Shown here: piece by piece, positions 46,643 through 60,100 of the stretch | Layout: the number at the start of each line of letters is the position of its first letter | How positions within the stretch are numbered: position 1 is the stretch's first letter | Origin: Bolinopsis microptera | Taxonomy: Eukaryota; Ctenophora; Tentaculata; Lobata; Bolinopsidae | Reading direction: 5' to 3' | DNA: 64,000 nt | Assembly (NCBI RefSeq): GCF_026151205.1 | Contig: NC_087073.1 | Location: 15,457,837-15,521,836, forward strand | Translations under genes and position numbers: made by a program | The notes under the pieces: model-generated | What the model was told of the DNA's origin: nothing | Databases searched by the model: none | The model's input: only the letters and a program-made list of their open reading frames with translations

Positions 46643-47094
46643 GTTATTGTTGCACTGGAAACTAGCTCTCTGAATAGCTTATATATACCTCAGGTCATGC
46701 CAATTTAATATTCATTCTTGGCTGTGCTGACAATAAGTTGTTGATTTACTGACATGGATATAACATATAACCCTTTAATCGTCAGGATCAACTTTACTCG
46801 TTAACGTCTATTTATATTACTGTTAAAAATTTTATATTCTTAATTTAAATGGAGGCGATGTGATTATGTATACAAATACAATCTGTAAATTAAATTGAAA
46901 GAGTTATAATTGTATAAATTAATAGCCATCACAATAAAAATATTCCTGATTTTACATGAGAATGCTAGAATATCCGTTCGCGTTGCAGTTATTGATTATT
47001 TTATATGAGAATGCTAAAATATCCGTTCGCGATGCAGTTAATAATTATTTTACACGAGCTGAATTGAGTGGTCGAGAATGCTCAATTTCTCTCT
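46643..47094. other. Spacer between CCP genes C and D
   Basis: About 450 bases holding the 3' UTR of gene C and the promoter of gene D. ATGAGAATGCTA(G/A)AATATCCGTTCG occurs twice (near 46956 and 47006), a 50-base duplication. Confidence 0.6.
46679..46687 (-). promoter_or_regulatory. TATA box of CCP gene D
   Basis: TATATATAA on the minus strand about 38 bases upstream of the gene D ATG (46642). If initiation is about 30 bases downstream of the box, the 5' UTR would be only about 10 bases. Confidence 0.5.
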
Positions 47095-50000
47095 TCAATT
47101 TAACTGCACAGTCCCATTTTCAGGTGAAACATTCCAAACATTCCTTCTCTTCCTGCTGTTCTCGTTGTAAACACAGGTGGGGAGGTCACTGTCCCAAGTG
47201 TTGTCTCCCTTGCATACCAACGTCTCGTTTCCTACCAGCACAAAATCTGGGGAACACAATCTGGTTGATGGATATCTTAGAGCCTAGATATTTGCCAAAA
47301 CATATTCTTCAGCCTCGGTATTTGGAGACTTAAGGGGGTTTTATAATAGCAAAGTTGGTTCAAGGAATAAAAGTATACTTCTCGCTGATGACCGCATAGG
47401 TTATAGTTGATGGCTGGGTGTCTGAGTAAACGTTAAAACTTTAGATCCACTAAATCAGGACCATGCTGCTAATTCCTGTTTAATTCCTGTTTAATTCGTG
47501 TCAAATCCAGTTATACCAAGACAGGGAAATCAATAAAGCTAATTTGCTAAACTTTAAAAGTCAGTGCACTTTGGAGCTTGAGGTGGGAACTATACCTGTT
47601 GAACAGTGAAATGTCACTTTGTCTCCAGGTCGGAATGGTGGTTCACCCGTACTTGTGGCAGGTTGTGCTGTTGTTTTACCCCACCGTACTGACTTCGTTA
47701 TGTCATTGCAACCCTCTGAAGTTATATCAGAATTGAGAATTTTTTAGACACAGCATATCAATAAGAAATGCAATATCTATTACCTAAAATCTTGAATTAA
47801 GCTGGGGTTCCAACGGGGATATAACATTTGCACGATTAAGCGATCTTGGTGTGACATGTCTTATTAACGCAGGGAAATAGAAACGAGGGCTGATTTAATT
47901 AACATGATCTAGGACGGAGTAGTGGAACTATTTAGTCTACATACTGACACATCTTACGAAGGATGTCGTACTCCACTGTCCGGCGGTCCTGCAGCTAGCA
48001 ACAGTTCCTCCACCGTCTCCAACTGCTCGAGTGTATCCTGTCCTGCATGTTACTGTTGCCTGAAAAACAGTCCTGGTAACAACTTTATCAGCCCCTTCCC
48101 CTGTTCGGATTCTGCATTCAATATAAAAATACACAGGACGTGTCTTTCGCTTTTTTGAATATTTTCATGACTTATGTTGAATTTGATAGGTCAATAAATT
48201 AAAAGGTTCTAGGCTATCTTGAGGTGATGAACTTTGTAGAGAATCATCTTACCTTTCTTCAAATCGGTAACCTATTCCTTAAAATATTGCTCTCGTAGCA
48301 GAGCTCCATGTGCTAAATAGCAATCCTGATTTTATTTCTAATCAAGCGATAATACCTCAGGCAATCTCGAATGGGTATAAAAACAAAAAATTATGATTGC
48401 TAATTAACCGGAAGGGATCATTTGATTGGATATAATCGGGTTTTCAAGGTATCATAATTTGGTTTGGTTAAACAGTCCCTTTAAATCCACCAATAAAACC
48501 AATTTCTTAATTGGATCAACTATAAGCTGATATTTACCTGGGGACCCCAGGCTATTATGTTCATAAACGAATAGAGATTCGGCGGAATGACAGGCTGAGC
48601 GCCGCCCAGTAAAGCTGATATTTGTTTTGTCGCGTGATATCAGAAGCTGATCGATGTATAAAAGAGAGGACACGTCCTAATAGTAATAGAGATACGATCA
48701 GTATATTGACCACAGTAATTCTACAATCTCCTTACACGTTACTCTCTCCATAGCCATTCAGTCTCGTTTAACTTATCAACCAGGAGAATTGGATCGGTTA
48801 TAACCATCTTTTGTGCAAATACAAACAGAATGATGTCCATAGTTTTACTAAAAGCTGAGCCCATCACCTCAAACCAACTGCATGAGATATTCTCGTATGT
48901 GACTTGATTTTGCGGCAACCGTATTACGTTTAGGAGCCGCAGCCAGCGCCACAGAGCAACGTGAATGGCTGCTACTGCGTCGTGACGATTATATCTCGAT
49001 ACAATTAATATAACCGCACAGTTTTAATATTATAAATAATAATTAGCTAAAAGTGTATTTTTATTGTCTCCTTGAATAACTCACTTTTTTGATGCTATTG
49101 AATGGAGGTGTAAATTCACGATAATATAAAATGTCCGCTCTATGCTGCCCCGCGGGTGTTCGAACACTAAGTTTTAGAGAAATTGCTGTCCTAGAACTCT
49201 AGAAGTTAACCTACGTTGACTGGGGAGTTGGTCCGCGAGGGGATGATGGGAGGGCTGTATCGTTCACTCGTAACCATACCTCCACCGTAACTCACAACGT
49301 GAGTTTCACTCTGTATTACTGGGCAGCCAGCTGCAAACAATATTTATTATTCATCTGGGAATGTGATTATTCCAGGTTCCATGATTTGAGAATAATAATC
49401 CTTACGCAGGATCTATAATTCATGTTGAAATTTTCACTGAGAGCATCAAGGCTTTTCGTCACATGACTCACTCAGATCCTTTCTGGATCTTTTGGGAATT
49501 GCAGGAGTTATTGCTTTATTATATTATGTTATACTTACATATTGATGAAGCTGTTTATGGTCTTTAAGTGGTGTAGATTTATTACCTGGGGACCCCAGGC
49601 TATAATGTTCATAAACATATTTTGAAGATTGAAGATGCGGCAGAATGATGCAGGCTGAGCCACCCAGCTTAACCCAGTAACATATTTGTATTCCCGTTTC
49701 TACTTATGAGAGGGTTCCAGCTGTACCGGAACATGTAACCACTCTCTCCCGTTTCTACTTATGAGAGGGAAATATTTACGTGGGAGTGTACCTAGATTCA
49801 TGAGATGTGCTAATATTCTTCACAGTCAACGTACTCATTCCGATTAGTTTATATAATTATAGTAGTTATACGTACATGTTGTTGAGAGCTGAGAGGCTGA
49901 TCTCGAAGGTGATCCAGATCGTATCTTATAATGATCATGCTATGTCGGTTGTTTAACATCTCTTTCAAGAGCTGAACATCTGAAATATCACATAACGACC

Positions 50001-51972
50001 TAATGGTTTCCTTTCGGGAGCAAATTGTCGTTTGATTAAACCACAACTCAACTACTCAACTATAACTTAGCTTTTTAAAATTAAAGACATAATGCAGGTC
50101 TCCTAAACCACGGGTTAGGTGGTCCCATGAACAAGTTGTCTGTATAGCAGGGTTGCAGGTTGAGCTGATAAACAACGTAATCCAGTTGATATTGATAATC
50201 AAAGTGTTTTCTAGAAGGCTGGCGGACCAGAAGGTGCCAAGTGATGAAGTAATCTGACCATCAATCACAGTTGGTCTGCGACTTAAAATCTTTGACTAAA
50301 CTACTAGGGAGTATAAAAGTGGAGCGTTTTTATTGCCACTATTAGACGATCCATTTTTATTTTACATGAGCTGGTCGCAGGATCGCTTTCATTTGTTGCC
50401 AGTAATTGAGGAGTCAGTCAGTCAGAAGCCATAGAGATCATATCTTGACATCCAATCAGTGACGATTAATTGGTGCTGTGATCACAGCAGGAAGAGATCC
50501 TGTGAAGTGGCCCTCTCCTCTGCTTGGTGTTGCTCGAAGAACAAATCTAACAAGTGTCCCTATATCTATGCTAAATCACTCTTTCAGACACACTCTTTTC
50601 CTTGGAACTATTTCGAGCAGACTTATTTATGGTCAGTCACTGTGGCCAGCAAGGAAATGATTCCTCTCACATGTACATATCCTTTAGATTTTCGGAACCA
50701 TTTTACCAGAATTCTTCAGGATCCGGAGTTACCTCGACCCTCAAACATGGTGGAAGGGTCACAATTTAAAACATTACACTTTGAATCAATTACATCTTAC
50801 AATATACGTAATTTGGCCTTTAAAACCGCTGCTATTATTATATATGTGCGAAATCGGGAAAAAAAACTAGCTAAATAATGGAAAAATCAAATAAATGGAA
50901 TGGAAAATTATAGTCTCGAAAAGTCGAAAAAATGCGACTAAAATTGTTGTAGACTCAACATTTGCGAAATTTTTGACTAAAATTATGGTAACCAACATTT
51001 TTGTAACCAACATATTTTGTTGTGAACCAAATTTATATGCCTTAAGGTAATAGGTCTTTCTCACGGCGATTCGCAGTTCCATAACAATCACCATAATCAG
51101 AAACTGCATGATTTGCTGTGGTTGGCGCTTATTTATCTTTAATTATCGAAAACCCCAGTATTGACCAGCTGACGGTTTGAAACTAATGAGCATCTTTAGT
51201 ATCCGTTAGAATTCAGCTAATAATATCTTAGTCACCTGCACACATGTAGGTTATAGGTTCGCTTGTCAATGAGCCATCTGTCTTGTGCACCATCTCAATC
51301 CTAGGACTCCACTGATTCTTACTGGTACATCTCACTGGGACCCCTCCAGTTGAGTAGATAGCGTATGCTCCTATTCCTGGAATTAACTTAACTTCGTTCG
51401 TAAACGTCTGCAGGAATATGATAAATTAATATTCATTAAAAGTATGAAATTGAAGTAAATTATACCGAACTTTAATATACGGTAAATTTAAAATCGAGGG
51501 GTTTAGTAAGATTAATCAATCATACATATTTTGATAATGTGATTGGGTATCTTCTTTGGAAACGGTTTAATATAGAGCGTATCCCATTTTCAATATTTCA
51601 ATAAACATATTCATAAAATTGAACGCGATGACTTTAAAGCGACTATATATAGTATATAGTGTTTATTAGCACTTGCCACCGCGTTCATAGTTATACTACC
51701 GCGTTTATAGAATTATACTATAAAAACGATGGTACTGCGTTACAGAATCAGTTGCCCACCTCGAAGTTATGAGCACACTTTAAAGTGAGAGTTTGTCCGG
51801 ACACGTCTGTACCAGTCAGGTCCTCTATCTCCTTAGTGCCGTTGTAGAACGTTACTCCGTGCTTTTTCTTGGTAAATGAGGTGTAGCAGCTGGATTCATA
51901 GACGGGTATGATGAGGTAGATGAGAACTGGGAAGATAAAGATCTTCTTTGCTGGTTTTTTACATGATGTCAT
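47095..51972 (-). CDS. CCP gene C: secreted three-module CCP/sushi protein
   Basis: Exons in transcript order: 51760-51972, 51236-51407, 49215-49330, 47945-48059, 47596-47715 and 47095-47246 (stop TGA). Phases join: 295 residues. The first exon reads straight through a signal peptide (basic SCKKPAKK, hydrophobic IFIFPVLIYLIIPV) into ESSCYTSF. Module 1 ends CTSKNQW and YMC. Module 2 runs GCPVIQSETHVVSYGGG with VTSERYSPP, then VTCRTGYTRAVGD, SC, W and RCV. Module 3 runs GCNDITKSV, PPFRPGDKVTFHC, VCKGDNTW and PTCV, then a basic tail RKRRNVW. Exon 4 has a second acceptor at 48111, but only 48059 keeps phase with exon 3 and matches gene D. The first two exons could instead be joined by an unseen upstream exon through a cryptic acceptor at 51926; read-through gives the better signal peptide. 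Confidence 0.87.
48536..48611. repeat. Short dispersed repeat, copy 2, with 12-bp flanking duplication
   Basis: ACCTGGGGACCCCAGGCTA to CGCCGCCCAGTA, flanked on both sides by AAGCTGATATTT (48524-48535 and 48612-48623), a target-site duplication. Therefore a mobile sequence. Lies in CCP gene C intron 3. Confidence 0.88.
49584..49678. repeat. Short dispersed repeat, copy 3 (95 bp)
   Basis: Same ends as the copies at 41127 and 48536, with a roughly 20-base insertion in the middle and a small expansion before the final CCCAGT. In CCP gene C intron 2. Confidence 0.8.
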
Positions 51973-52584
51973 AACTGAGATATTATTTGGGGGTTTAATT
52001 TGTAAATGAGAGTCCAGCCTATTTTATTACTTTCATTTGCTATTAGTATGAACCAATTGCAATCAAGTATTTTCACACCGATTGTTATTAAGAGACCCAT
52101 ATTTGAAAGTTTACAAGATTAAACTTAGATATTTTAGTTTGGACAATTGTTCAAGCTAAAATTTCGAAAGAAAGCTGTGGTTAATTTGTTATCGATTTTC
52201 ATTTATTAAATATACCATTGTATAACTTGAAACTCTTTATTTTACACAGTAAAATCCCTATTTACCGTACACTGATACATTATGAGGGCACCTATAAAAT
52301 GTGAGTTTCCAAGAATTACCAAACGTACGCTCAATTCTTTAACTCCATAACGAATGTAGCACGGTTATAATAGTCTGTACGAATTCTCATAGCAGCACAT
52401 GTTATACTTGTTGGCTTGTTGCCAAGAGTCTAATAGTTCACTGAGTCCAGGAACTACCTCTCCCGTATATCAAGCTCTGCCAACTGCTTGATCCACGAGC
52501 TGTGATCACTGACCGACCATTCCTTAATGTTGATGTAGTATGCTCATTGATCATGGTTTATGAGAAAGGAGGATGGTGAGAGAC
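51973..52584. other. Spacer between CCP genes B and C
   Basis: About 610 bases, AT-rich, no gene. Holds the gene C promoter (no clear TATA box) and the gene B 3' UTR; AATAAA on the minus strand near 52202 is a possible polyadenylation signal. Confidence 0.5.
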
Positions 52585-55500
52585 TCAAGGTTTCACGCAC
52601 TCGGGCGAGTTCTCGTTCCATTTCAACAGTCCAGTACAGGTAAGAGTAGAGTAACCAACTAACACGTGACCTGGTTCACACCTGGTAACCAAGGTGAATA
52701 TTCATTTTATCTGTCAAAAACACTCTTAAGAGCATTCCAAGTGCAGGTGTGGCTGGAAAATACAGATCTTCAAGTTATAAAACTGTTATATTGGCAAAAA
52801 ATAACAACGGATGGTAATATAGCTCACGAGAAAGTGACAGTGTCTCCCGGTTTGAAGGGAGCCTGATTGGGAGTGCTGTTGGGGACGTCTGTAGTTACTC
52901 CACCACTTACAGACCTTGTTATGTCAGGACAGCCTCCTGCGCGGAAATTAACGATGATATCCTATAGATAACAGACAGAGAGTCGCAAAACATCAACAGA
53001 TTTTGGTTCAAATGAGGTTTGTCAAGGACAATGGACATGGTGTTAAAACACTTTTTGTCGCATTTTAGAACACTTTTTGTCGCATTTTATAATATTTGAA
53101 TCGGACTTTTTTGATCAATTAAATTATATAAATATTCATATTAATTATTTTTCAAAATTGGAATTAGAACTCGACGCACGGTAAACGCACAGTCACTTAA
53201 CGCACGGTAAACGCACGGTAAACGCACGGTAAACGCACAACCACTTAACGCACGGTAAACGCACGGTAAACGCACAACCACTTAACGCACGGTAAACGCA
53301 CGGTAAACGCACAACCACTTAACGCACGGTAAACGCACAACCACTTAACGCACGGTAAACGCACAGTCACTTAACTATTTACTTACTTAACATACGTAAC
53401 GGTATACTCACGTGTAAATGACGCATGGTTGACGAACTGTCTTAGTGAATGAATCTTGACCAACAGAAACTAAATTTCATTTAGCTCAATATTGACTGCT
53501 ACTTTATAATCAATTTCTGCAGCTCTGGACCAAGTTTATTAATAATTAAGTTCACAGACACATGTCAGGACAGACAACATAACGTTGGCAGGTATTCGCC
53601 TATTTAAAGGCAGTAAGATCAGTATATTAAAGTCATTATTGTAACGGTATATTAGAACCAGACAGAAAAAAGTGTGAAGGGCCTGAGCGGAACCCATCGG
53701 TTTCAGTTCCTTGTTTAACACTGCCGTACAGCAAGGACATTCACCGAGTTCTCCACAAGATGCTCTGTCAAATGTTGCTTATATATACCGAGAATCTACA
53801 GGAAATATTTCCTTGTAGGTTTAGAGGGTGATCTGTGAACAGATAATTACATCATTCAAAACTTAAAGGAATTAGAATTCCTATACTATCCCAAGTCCCA
53901 ACGAGCTACACCAAGCATAGCTTTAGACGAGAACAGCCGCGATAAATCAGCAGGCTAGCGCTCTTGGTTATATATTAAAGTCATTATTGTAACGGTATGT
54001 CAGTATGTGACTCAATCTATAAAGGAACCTGATGTTTGGGGCATCCTCCATAGCTTTGAGATTAAAAGCTTATAAAAGCTTTTAACTTCTAAATAAAACT
54101 TTTAGTTTCCGTTTTTAGCTTTAAAAATAGTAATTCCAAATTCATGGGGCAGATAAATGCACTAATAGTAATCGACAATTTTAATAGGCATGCACTCTTT
54201 GGATGGCCTTTCTCCGTCTGTTTTACATATGTCGTACTATATTTTGCTATCTAGACTAACTTATTTGTACATGATGAGTGATCAAGACTTACTGTGTGGA
54301 CATTGGAAAATGGAATCGTTACTTACTGACACAGTTAATGAAGTCTTCCTTTTTAGGGGACCAGTTCACTTCTTCGGTACTTTTCTTACACTGCGACTTA
54401 CTGCTGCCAACGTTGCCCGTAGCGATCGTATATCCAGGCTGGGGAAATTCGTTGTGACATATTTTACACATTTTACACATTTTACACATTTTACACATTT
54501 TACACATTTTACACATTTTACACATTTTACACATTTTACACATTTTACACATTTTACACATTTTACACATTTTACACATTTTACACATTTTACACATTTT
54601 ACACATTTTACACATTTTACACATTTTACACATTTTACACATTTTACACATTTTACACATTTTACACATTTTACACATTTTACACATTTTACACATTTTA
54701 CACATTTTACACATTTTACACATTTTACACATTTTACACATTTTACACATTTTACACATTTTACACATTTTACACATTTTACACATTTAAGATAACTAGC
54801 AGGAACCCGTATAACCCTAAAATGGTGTCAAGACTCAAGAGACTAAAATAATTATTATCTATTTAATTCGCGTTTTTGACACCACTGGGGGGTCCAAATT
54901 TGGGGCTGTAAAACTTCTATTTCTTGGCCAATTTTTTATTTTTTCATGCTGATTTGGAGGCCATTAAAGCATTTGGCCCAGTCAAAAAAGTTTCAGTTGT
55001 ATATCTTTTACGGTTTTTGGGGAAAGTAGCGTTAAAGTTGATGCCGTGGTGTCAGTAAAATGGCACGGATAAACATATATCGTCTCGCTTTATATATAGT
55101 AAGATTACAAAAGAATAATGATGGTGAGGAACTAAGAGTACCTGGCAAGAAAAGGAAATGAAAGAATCTTTAAGGTATGTGATAGGAGGACTACTGTCCT
55201 CAGATGTTACTATAGCTGCAGGATAGGATACTTTGTACTTGTCCTCTCTTACTGGAGGACAACCCTCTGAAATTGTGGCGACTGATTTAATTACCTTAAA
55301 CAACAGTATTATTTGTTTCTTCTTTGAAATAAACCAGATTTTCCGGCTGCCATGAAACCTGTGGTGTCAGAATCAGATATATGCCAAACACAGTGCGAGA
55401 GCTGCAGCATGATTACTGTTGTTCATGTTAATTTATCAGACTTGTCACATTTGGGAACCTTAATTACCTCTTCCTCTCAAATGGTGACTTCTTCATTCGT

Positions 55501-56221
55501 GAATTTTGTAATAAACTATTAACGAACTGTCGACAAATTAATGAATTCCTGAATGTTCCCCTTTGTAGGATCGCAGTTGTTTATAATTAACTTCCATATA
55601 TGGGCATTGACATACCATCACAAAACAGATACCGATCGTATCCCAAAACGGTCTTGGAGATGTCAGGCTTCATGTTGTTTCCCACTTCACAACTTATCTT
55701 GAGACCTTCATCATGGTCCAGGCTAAAGGTGTTGACCCCGTCTACTTTTCTTATTCCGTTGACAAATTGCTGAAAACATGTAAAGTGCTATTATTATTTT
55801 GATCCCAAAATAAGAAGACACACCTGAGCTTTGTTTCAACTTCATCACAACTTTTTAATACTATGACAGGTTATACCACAAACTTATAATAAATAATACG
55901 CCAAGTTTTAAAACCAACAAACACAATAAACAAATATAAACTTACGTATCCTTCTACACACTTGACAGTGATATACTCTCCAACTCCAAACCTTACCGTC
56001 AAGTTATTGTCCTCATTCGTTAAGTCTAAATCGTGAAAATAGGACACACCTTTCTGGACTATTACTTGAAAGTTGTAGGTGAAAGTACAGTCTGCTCTAG
56101 AGGTCGGCATCAAGGCCCAAATAACGGTTACTGAAATCAGGGATATGGTAATTTGAAGTTTGGAAACTCGAGGTATTGCAATTTTAGGCATTTTGAGTGA
56201 TGGAGTATACTTTCCCCGCAT
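52585..56221 (-). CDS. CCP gene B: secreted three-module CCP/sushi protein
   Basis: Exons in transcript order: 55946-56221, 55616-55769, 55142-55266, 54327-54438, 52828-52936 and 52585-52681 (stop TGA). Phases join: 290 residues, or 280 from the second ATG at 56191. The signal peptide has the hydrophobic stretch ITISLISVTVIWAL, then RADCTF. Module 1: DC, KCVEGY, SCEVGN, LFC. Module 2: GCPPVREDKYKVSYPAA with VTSEDSSPP, FSCQPGYTIATGN, QC, W, NCV. Module 3: GCPDITRSV, PFKPGDTVTF, SCEPGHVLVGY, LTC, W, PECV, ending three residues later. Cys2 of module 3 is the first full codon of the last exon. A cryptic acceptor at 56131 matches the intron position used in genes A and D, so an extra upstream exon is possible. 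Most similar to gene A by eye. Confidence 0.88.
53173..53375. repeat. Minisatellite of CGCACGGTAAA and CACAACCACTTAA units in CCP gene B intron 4
   Basis: An 11-base unit (CGCACGGTAAA) alternates with CGCACAACCACTTAA or CGCACAGTCACTTAA, giving compound units of 26 and 37 bases. No match to gene B exons seen. Confidence 0.92.
54460..54789. repeat. Nonanucleotide microsatellite (TTTTACACA)n next to CCP gene B exon 4
   Basis: About 36 pure copies. On the transcript strand this is (TGTGTAAAA)n, ending about 21 bases before the exon 4 acceptor at 54439-54440. HFT/CKM-type ORFs are artefacts. Confidence 0.97.
54790..55100. repeat. Dispersed AT-rich element, full copy (about 310 bp)
   Basis: GATAACTAGCAGGAACCCGT at one end and ATATATCGTCTCGCTTTATA at the other match the ends of the short copy at 35822 in reverse. 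Interior parts recur inverted at 58662-58812 and, diverged, at 57424-57620. In CCP gene B intron 3. Confidence 0.8.
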
Positions 56222-57170
56222 GTTTTGTTAGTTAGTTATACGTGTCAATTAAGTACTGCATTACCCTGCTGGCGACAAATTGATTTAATCCAGCTTTATC
56301 CTTGATTAATTTATAAAAGAAGAAAGGAAATGTCCTTACATGAAAGAAAGTTGATTGAAGATCCTTGTGTTGTCCTCTGAAGAAAATCCATAGCTGTGGT
56401 GTACAAAATGCTCATTAATATATATTTTTCTTTCATTTTTTCTTTGTAATTTTGTCTCTCATTTAATATTGAGGTTAATAAACATGGACTGTTTTAGATC
56501 TCACAGTCGGTGAAATTTAATTTACAAGGGGTCGCAAGGTCTAGTACAATATATATTATATATGTATATGCATTATGCAATGTACTAGACCATGTGTGTA
56601 TATGCAGTGTATAATGTATATGCAGTGTATATGCAATGGAATATCTTTCTCATCACATGGTATCGTTACATTACCGGCTTAGCAATTAAGATGTTAAAAA
56701 ATACTCAAAATTATGCTTAAAGTATCATATAGTAGAAATATTAGAAATACTAAAATATAGATCAGCAGATATTTCATTGGAATAATAATTTAAAGTCTAT
56801 CAAACATGAACCACGTTTTTCAGTAGGTTAAATATGCAGTTATATTTTATTTTAATTTAACACGCTCATATAAATCGAAATGTAGATGTTGTTAAAGTTG
56901 TAAATAAGGCCACCATAATAACGTTTTCTCTTGAGATTTCACACAAATCACAATCTCTGTTCCAATTTGTTTTGCGAGTAGTCTCCAAAAATGCCGAACT
57001 TGGAGCACCACTCATGCCGTTAACGTTTAATCGTAATTTTTACATCCGTTCAGCTCATGATTCTCCTTATTCCTCAATTTACTCGAAATTATAAATTAAC
57101 ATGATTTTCGGCTAGTTAAAATGTCACCTGCAGTGCACATCTAGGCACCTACAAGTGCATTTCTATCTAT
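56222..57170. other. Spacer between CCP genes A and B
   Basis: About 950 bases. Near 56540-56635 are nested ATGTATATGCA and TGCAATGTACTAGACC motifs, partly palindromic. AATAAA on the minus strand at 56846-56851 is a possible gene A polyadenylation signal. No gene. Confidence 0.5.
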
Positions 57171-60100
57171 CTAGACAGCTGCAATGTATACACATTCCGG
57201 TGTATTCTCGTTCCAAATGTTAGCACCGGTGCAAGTTAGGTTCTTGTAACCAACCAGGGTGTATCCAGGATCGCAGCTGAAAATGAATTATTATAGTTGC
57301 TTATCATTCCTTATTTATAGTTTCTTACCTTTCTTCTTCTTCTGCTTCTAAAAAATGTTTCTTGTCACTTCTTATTATATTTTCTTATCATTTATTATTA
57401 CTAAAACTAGCATGAACACTTTTATCCCCAAAGCGGTGCCAAGAGACAATAATATTTACTTATTTTACGATTTTAATACCACTTAAGGGTCCAAATTTCG
57501 GAATCCAAAGCTCTTATTCATTGGCAAATTTTTTATTACGTCATACTGGTCAAAACTCAAAAGGCAATAAAAGCATTCGACCTATCCAAACAAGTTTCAA
57601 TGGTATATCTTTGTCATTTTCCCTCGATTCAATCTTCCCTCATTTGATCATTACCGTAGTTCTGAGCGGCACACAATTACCTTAGACTACTACCCTACGA
57701 TAACCCTTTCTATGCATCTTTATTAGTGACATGACTTGCCTCCCTACAAAGATTAAGGTCCACTATCGCTGCGTCAATGTATCCAGGATCCTCCCTGACT
57801 AGTTTACCGTACTCTCAAAAGGTTTCCCACTATCCAAACATAATTTCCTCTAATAAATCTTTTTGCCTCACTGACTCTCATCATCTAACTCACAGATCCG
57901 GGTTATATATCTCTTCTAACTGAAGTCAACAAATAATAAATCACACCGTTTACATATAGTCTGGAAATATAGTGGACAGGAATTTTAAATGAAAGTTTAT
58001 AATTAGTTTTCAAATGTTAACTTACAAGAAGGTTACGGAGTCCCCAGGTCTAAAGGGAGGGGCTCCTTTGGTAGTGCTGGGCTTATCAGTTGTAGCACCA
58101 TTTGAAACCGCTTGTGTTATGTCTTTACAACCGCCTGAGAGGTTTTAGACGGTTTTAAAAACGGTTTTGATTTTCCGAAATAATAATAATGTTATAATGT
58201 GATTCATGGTCAATGGTCCAAAATTCTGTCAAACCGCGAAATTTCGATCAAGGAAACGGCAGAAAATCTTTTCTTCAAAAATATCTTTTTATATTCTGAT
58301 GATTTTCCGTTTATTAAAGCTTTCTTTGGAAGTAGAACTTTGAGTAAATCAATCGTGTCTTGTGCCATCCTCAGTGACCTTGTAAGATGGTTATTCAAGA
58401 AAAATTCAGCGAAATTTGGGTCGCTGAAAGCTGAAATTCGAATTTATCCTACCGGTAGGACATATTCAAAATATTCATCGCATTAAAGTTTTCTCCGGAT
58501 ATACTGCTAATTTCAGTACCTTGATAGCGATTTTGTGTTTATCAAAGCTTTCTTTGGGAATGAAACGTCAGTCGTGTCTTGTGCAATCCTCAGTGACCTT
58601 GTAAGATGAACGAGATCCGAGCCGGGATATGCCCTCCTCAAGCATCTGAAGACACAATGTTCAAATGCTTTAATGGCCTTCAAATCAGCATGAAAAAATA
58701 AAAAATTGGTCGAGGAATAATAATTATAGTGCCCAAAATTTGGACCCCCATATTATGGTGTCAAAAACGCGAATTAAATAGGTAATAATTATTTTAGTCT
58801 CTTGAGTTTTTTGGGTGAGACGGGTTTCTGGCCAGGAGTATCTGCTTTATACTCGGACGATGAGCCCTCGGTCCCCACAAAATCTTTAGAATTATAGTTA
58901 AGACTAGTAGTACAATTTGTGAAAGGAACTCATGGTCAGTCTATAAAACACATGAAAAGCAGTGTGCTCCATACCCCTTAGTCTCTAGCTTTGTTATCAA
59001 AACACGTGATTCGATCACGTGATGTTATCTCATTGTCAACAGGGTTTATTTGTTTGATTACGTGTCGTATTGTAATGTATTAACACAAGTTAACTAATAA
59101 TATTATGTATATGAGTACAGATTCGAAGTGGAACATCGAGTTTCGTTTTGGCGAGGTCTGGCGAGCTGGGAGCAACTTTCGAGATCGTCTGGAAGGGCTG
59201 ATCTAAAAGCAAGCTCTGATCAGTATTTGATCTTACTTGACTAACAGGCTAGTTAACGAATATATGACATCTAACTTTGCTCTGCAAATACATTATCTTT
59301 CGCCGCGATTTTCGAAATTTTCGCCGCGATTTTGCCTAATTTGGCATGTCACGCGGCACCGTGATTTTTGGCCTAAATAATCGCGATTTTCTTTTGTCCT
59401 TGGTTTCTGCTAGTGTAGTATAATTGCCCATGAGGTTTGATCGCATTTCCTCGCTGACAGGCTTAACACGTTAACAGTTTGGTAAATCCCACTTCATTAC
59501 TGGTAAAACATGAACAAAATTAAATGTGAGTTGACATTTTACGCTTTCATGCTCTTATAAGTGGTTTGGGTGTGGTGACCATGGGGATCTCAGTGTACGA
59601 TTGATGTAGACCACAAGGACAGAGGAATTATTTTGGTGCCCAATCTTGCAACATGAACAGGTTTTTCTCACGGGGTACTGTGATCATTCCACGCCCAATC
59701 TCTGTTTGACAAAGTAAGCTGTATAACTATAAGCTGTATTACGTTATTGTAAACTTCAATCACTAGGTAGTACAATTGCGCAGACTTGACCAGCTAGCTG
59801 ACATGATATTTTGCTCGTCTTGTAAATGTACGCGCGGAAGCGTACATATCACATAAGTATAACATAAGTATGTAACATAAGTATAACATAAGGGTATTAT
59901 ATGGAACTAGCGACAAAGATATTAAGGTGTTACTTACTAATACAGTCGATGATGTTGTCAGTAGACCATGCCACTGCCCTGGTGTCACTGTCTTTCTTGC
60001 ACAACACTGAGATCTTTCCAACGTTACCAACTGATCTTGTATACCCTGCGAGGATGTTGCTCGTAGGTATTTTCTCTGTTATATTCTCTACGCTTTAAAT

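Noticed and set aside
48060-48111. Longer version of CCP gene C exon 4 using the acceptor at 48112-48113
   Set aside because: It enters in phase 2, which does not match exon 3 (phase 0 out). The acceptor before 48059 fits and matches gene D.
50459-50878. 139-codon + strand frame in CCP gene C intron 2
   Set aside because: No domain recognised; two overlapping frames of similar length; lies in the intron on the opposite strand. It may be a transposon remnant but I cannot support a call.
54190-54795. HFT and CKM repeat proteins
   Set aside because: Translations of the TTTTACACA microsatellite; the minus-strand frame also overlaps the real CCP gene B exon 4 in a different frame.
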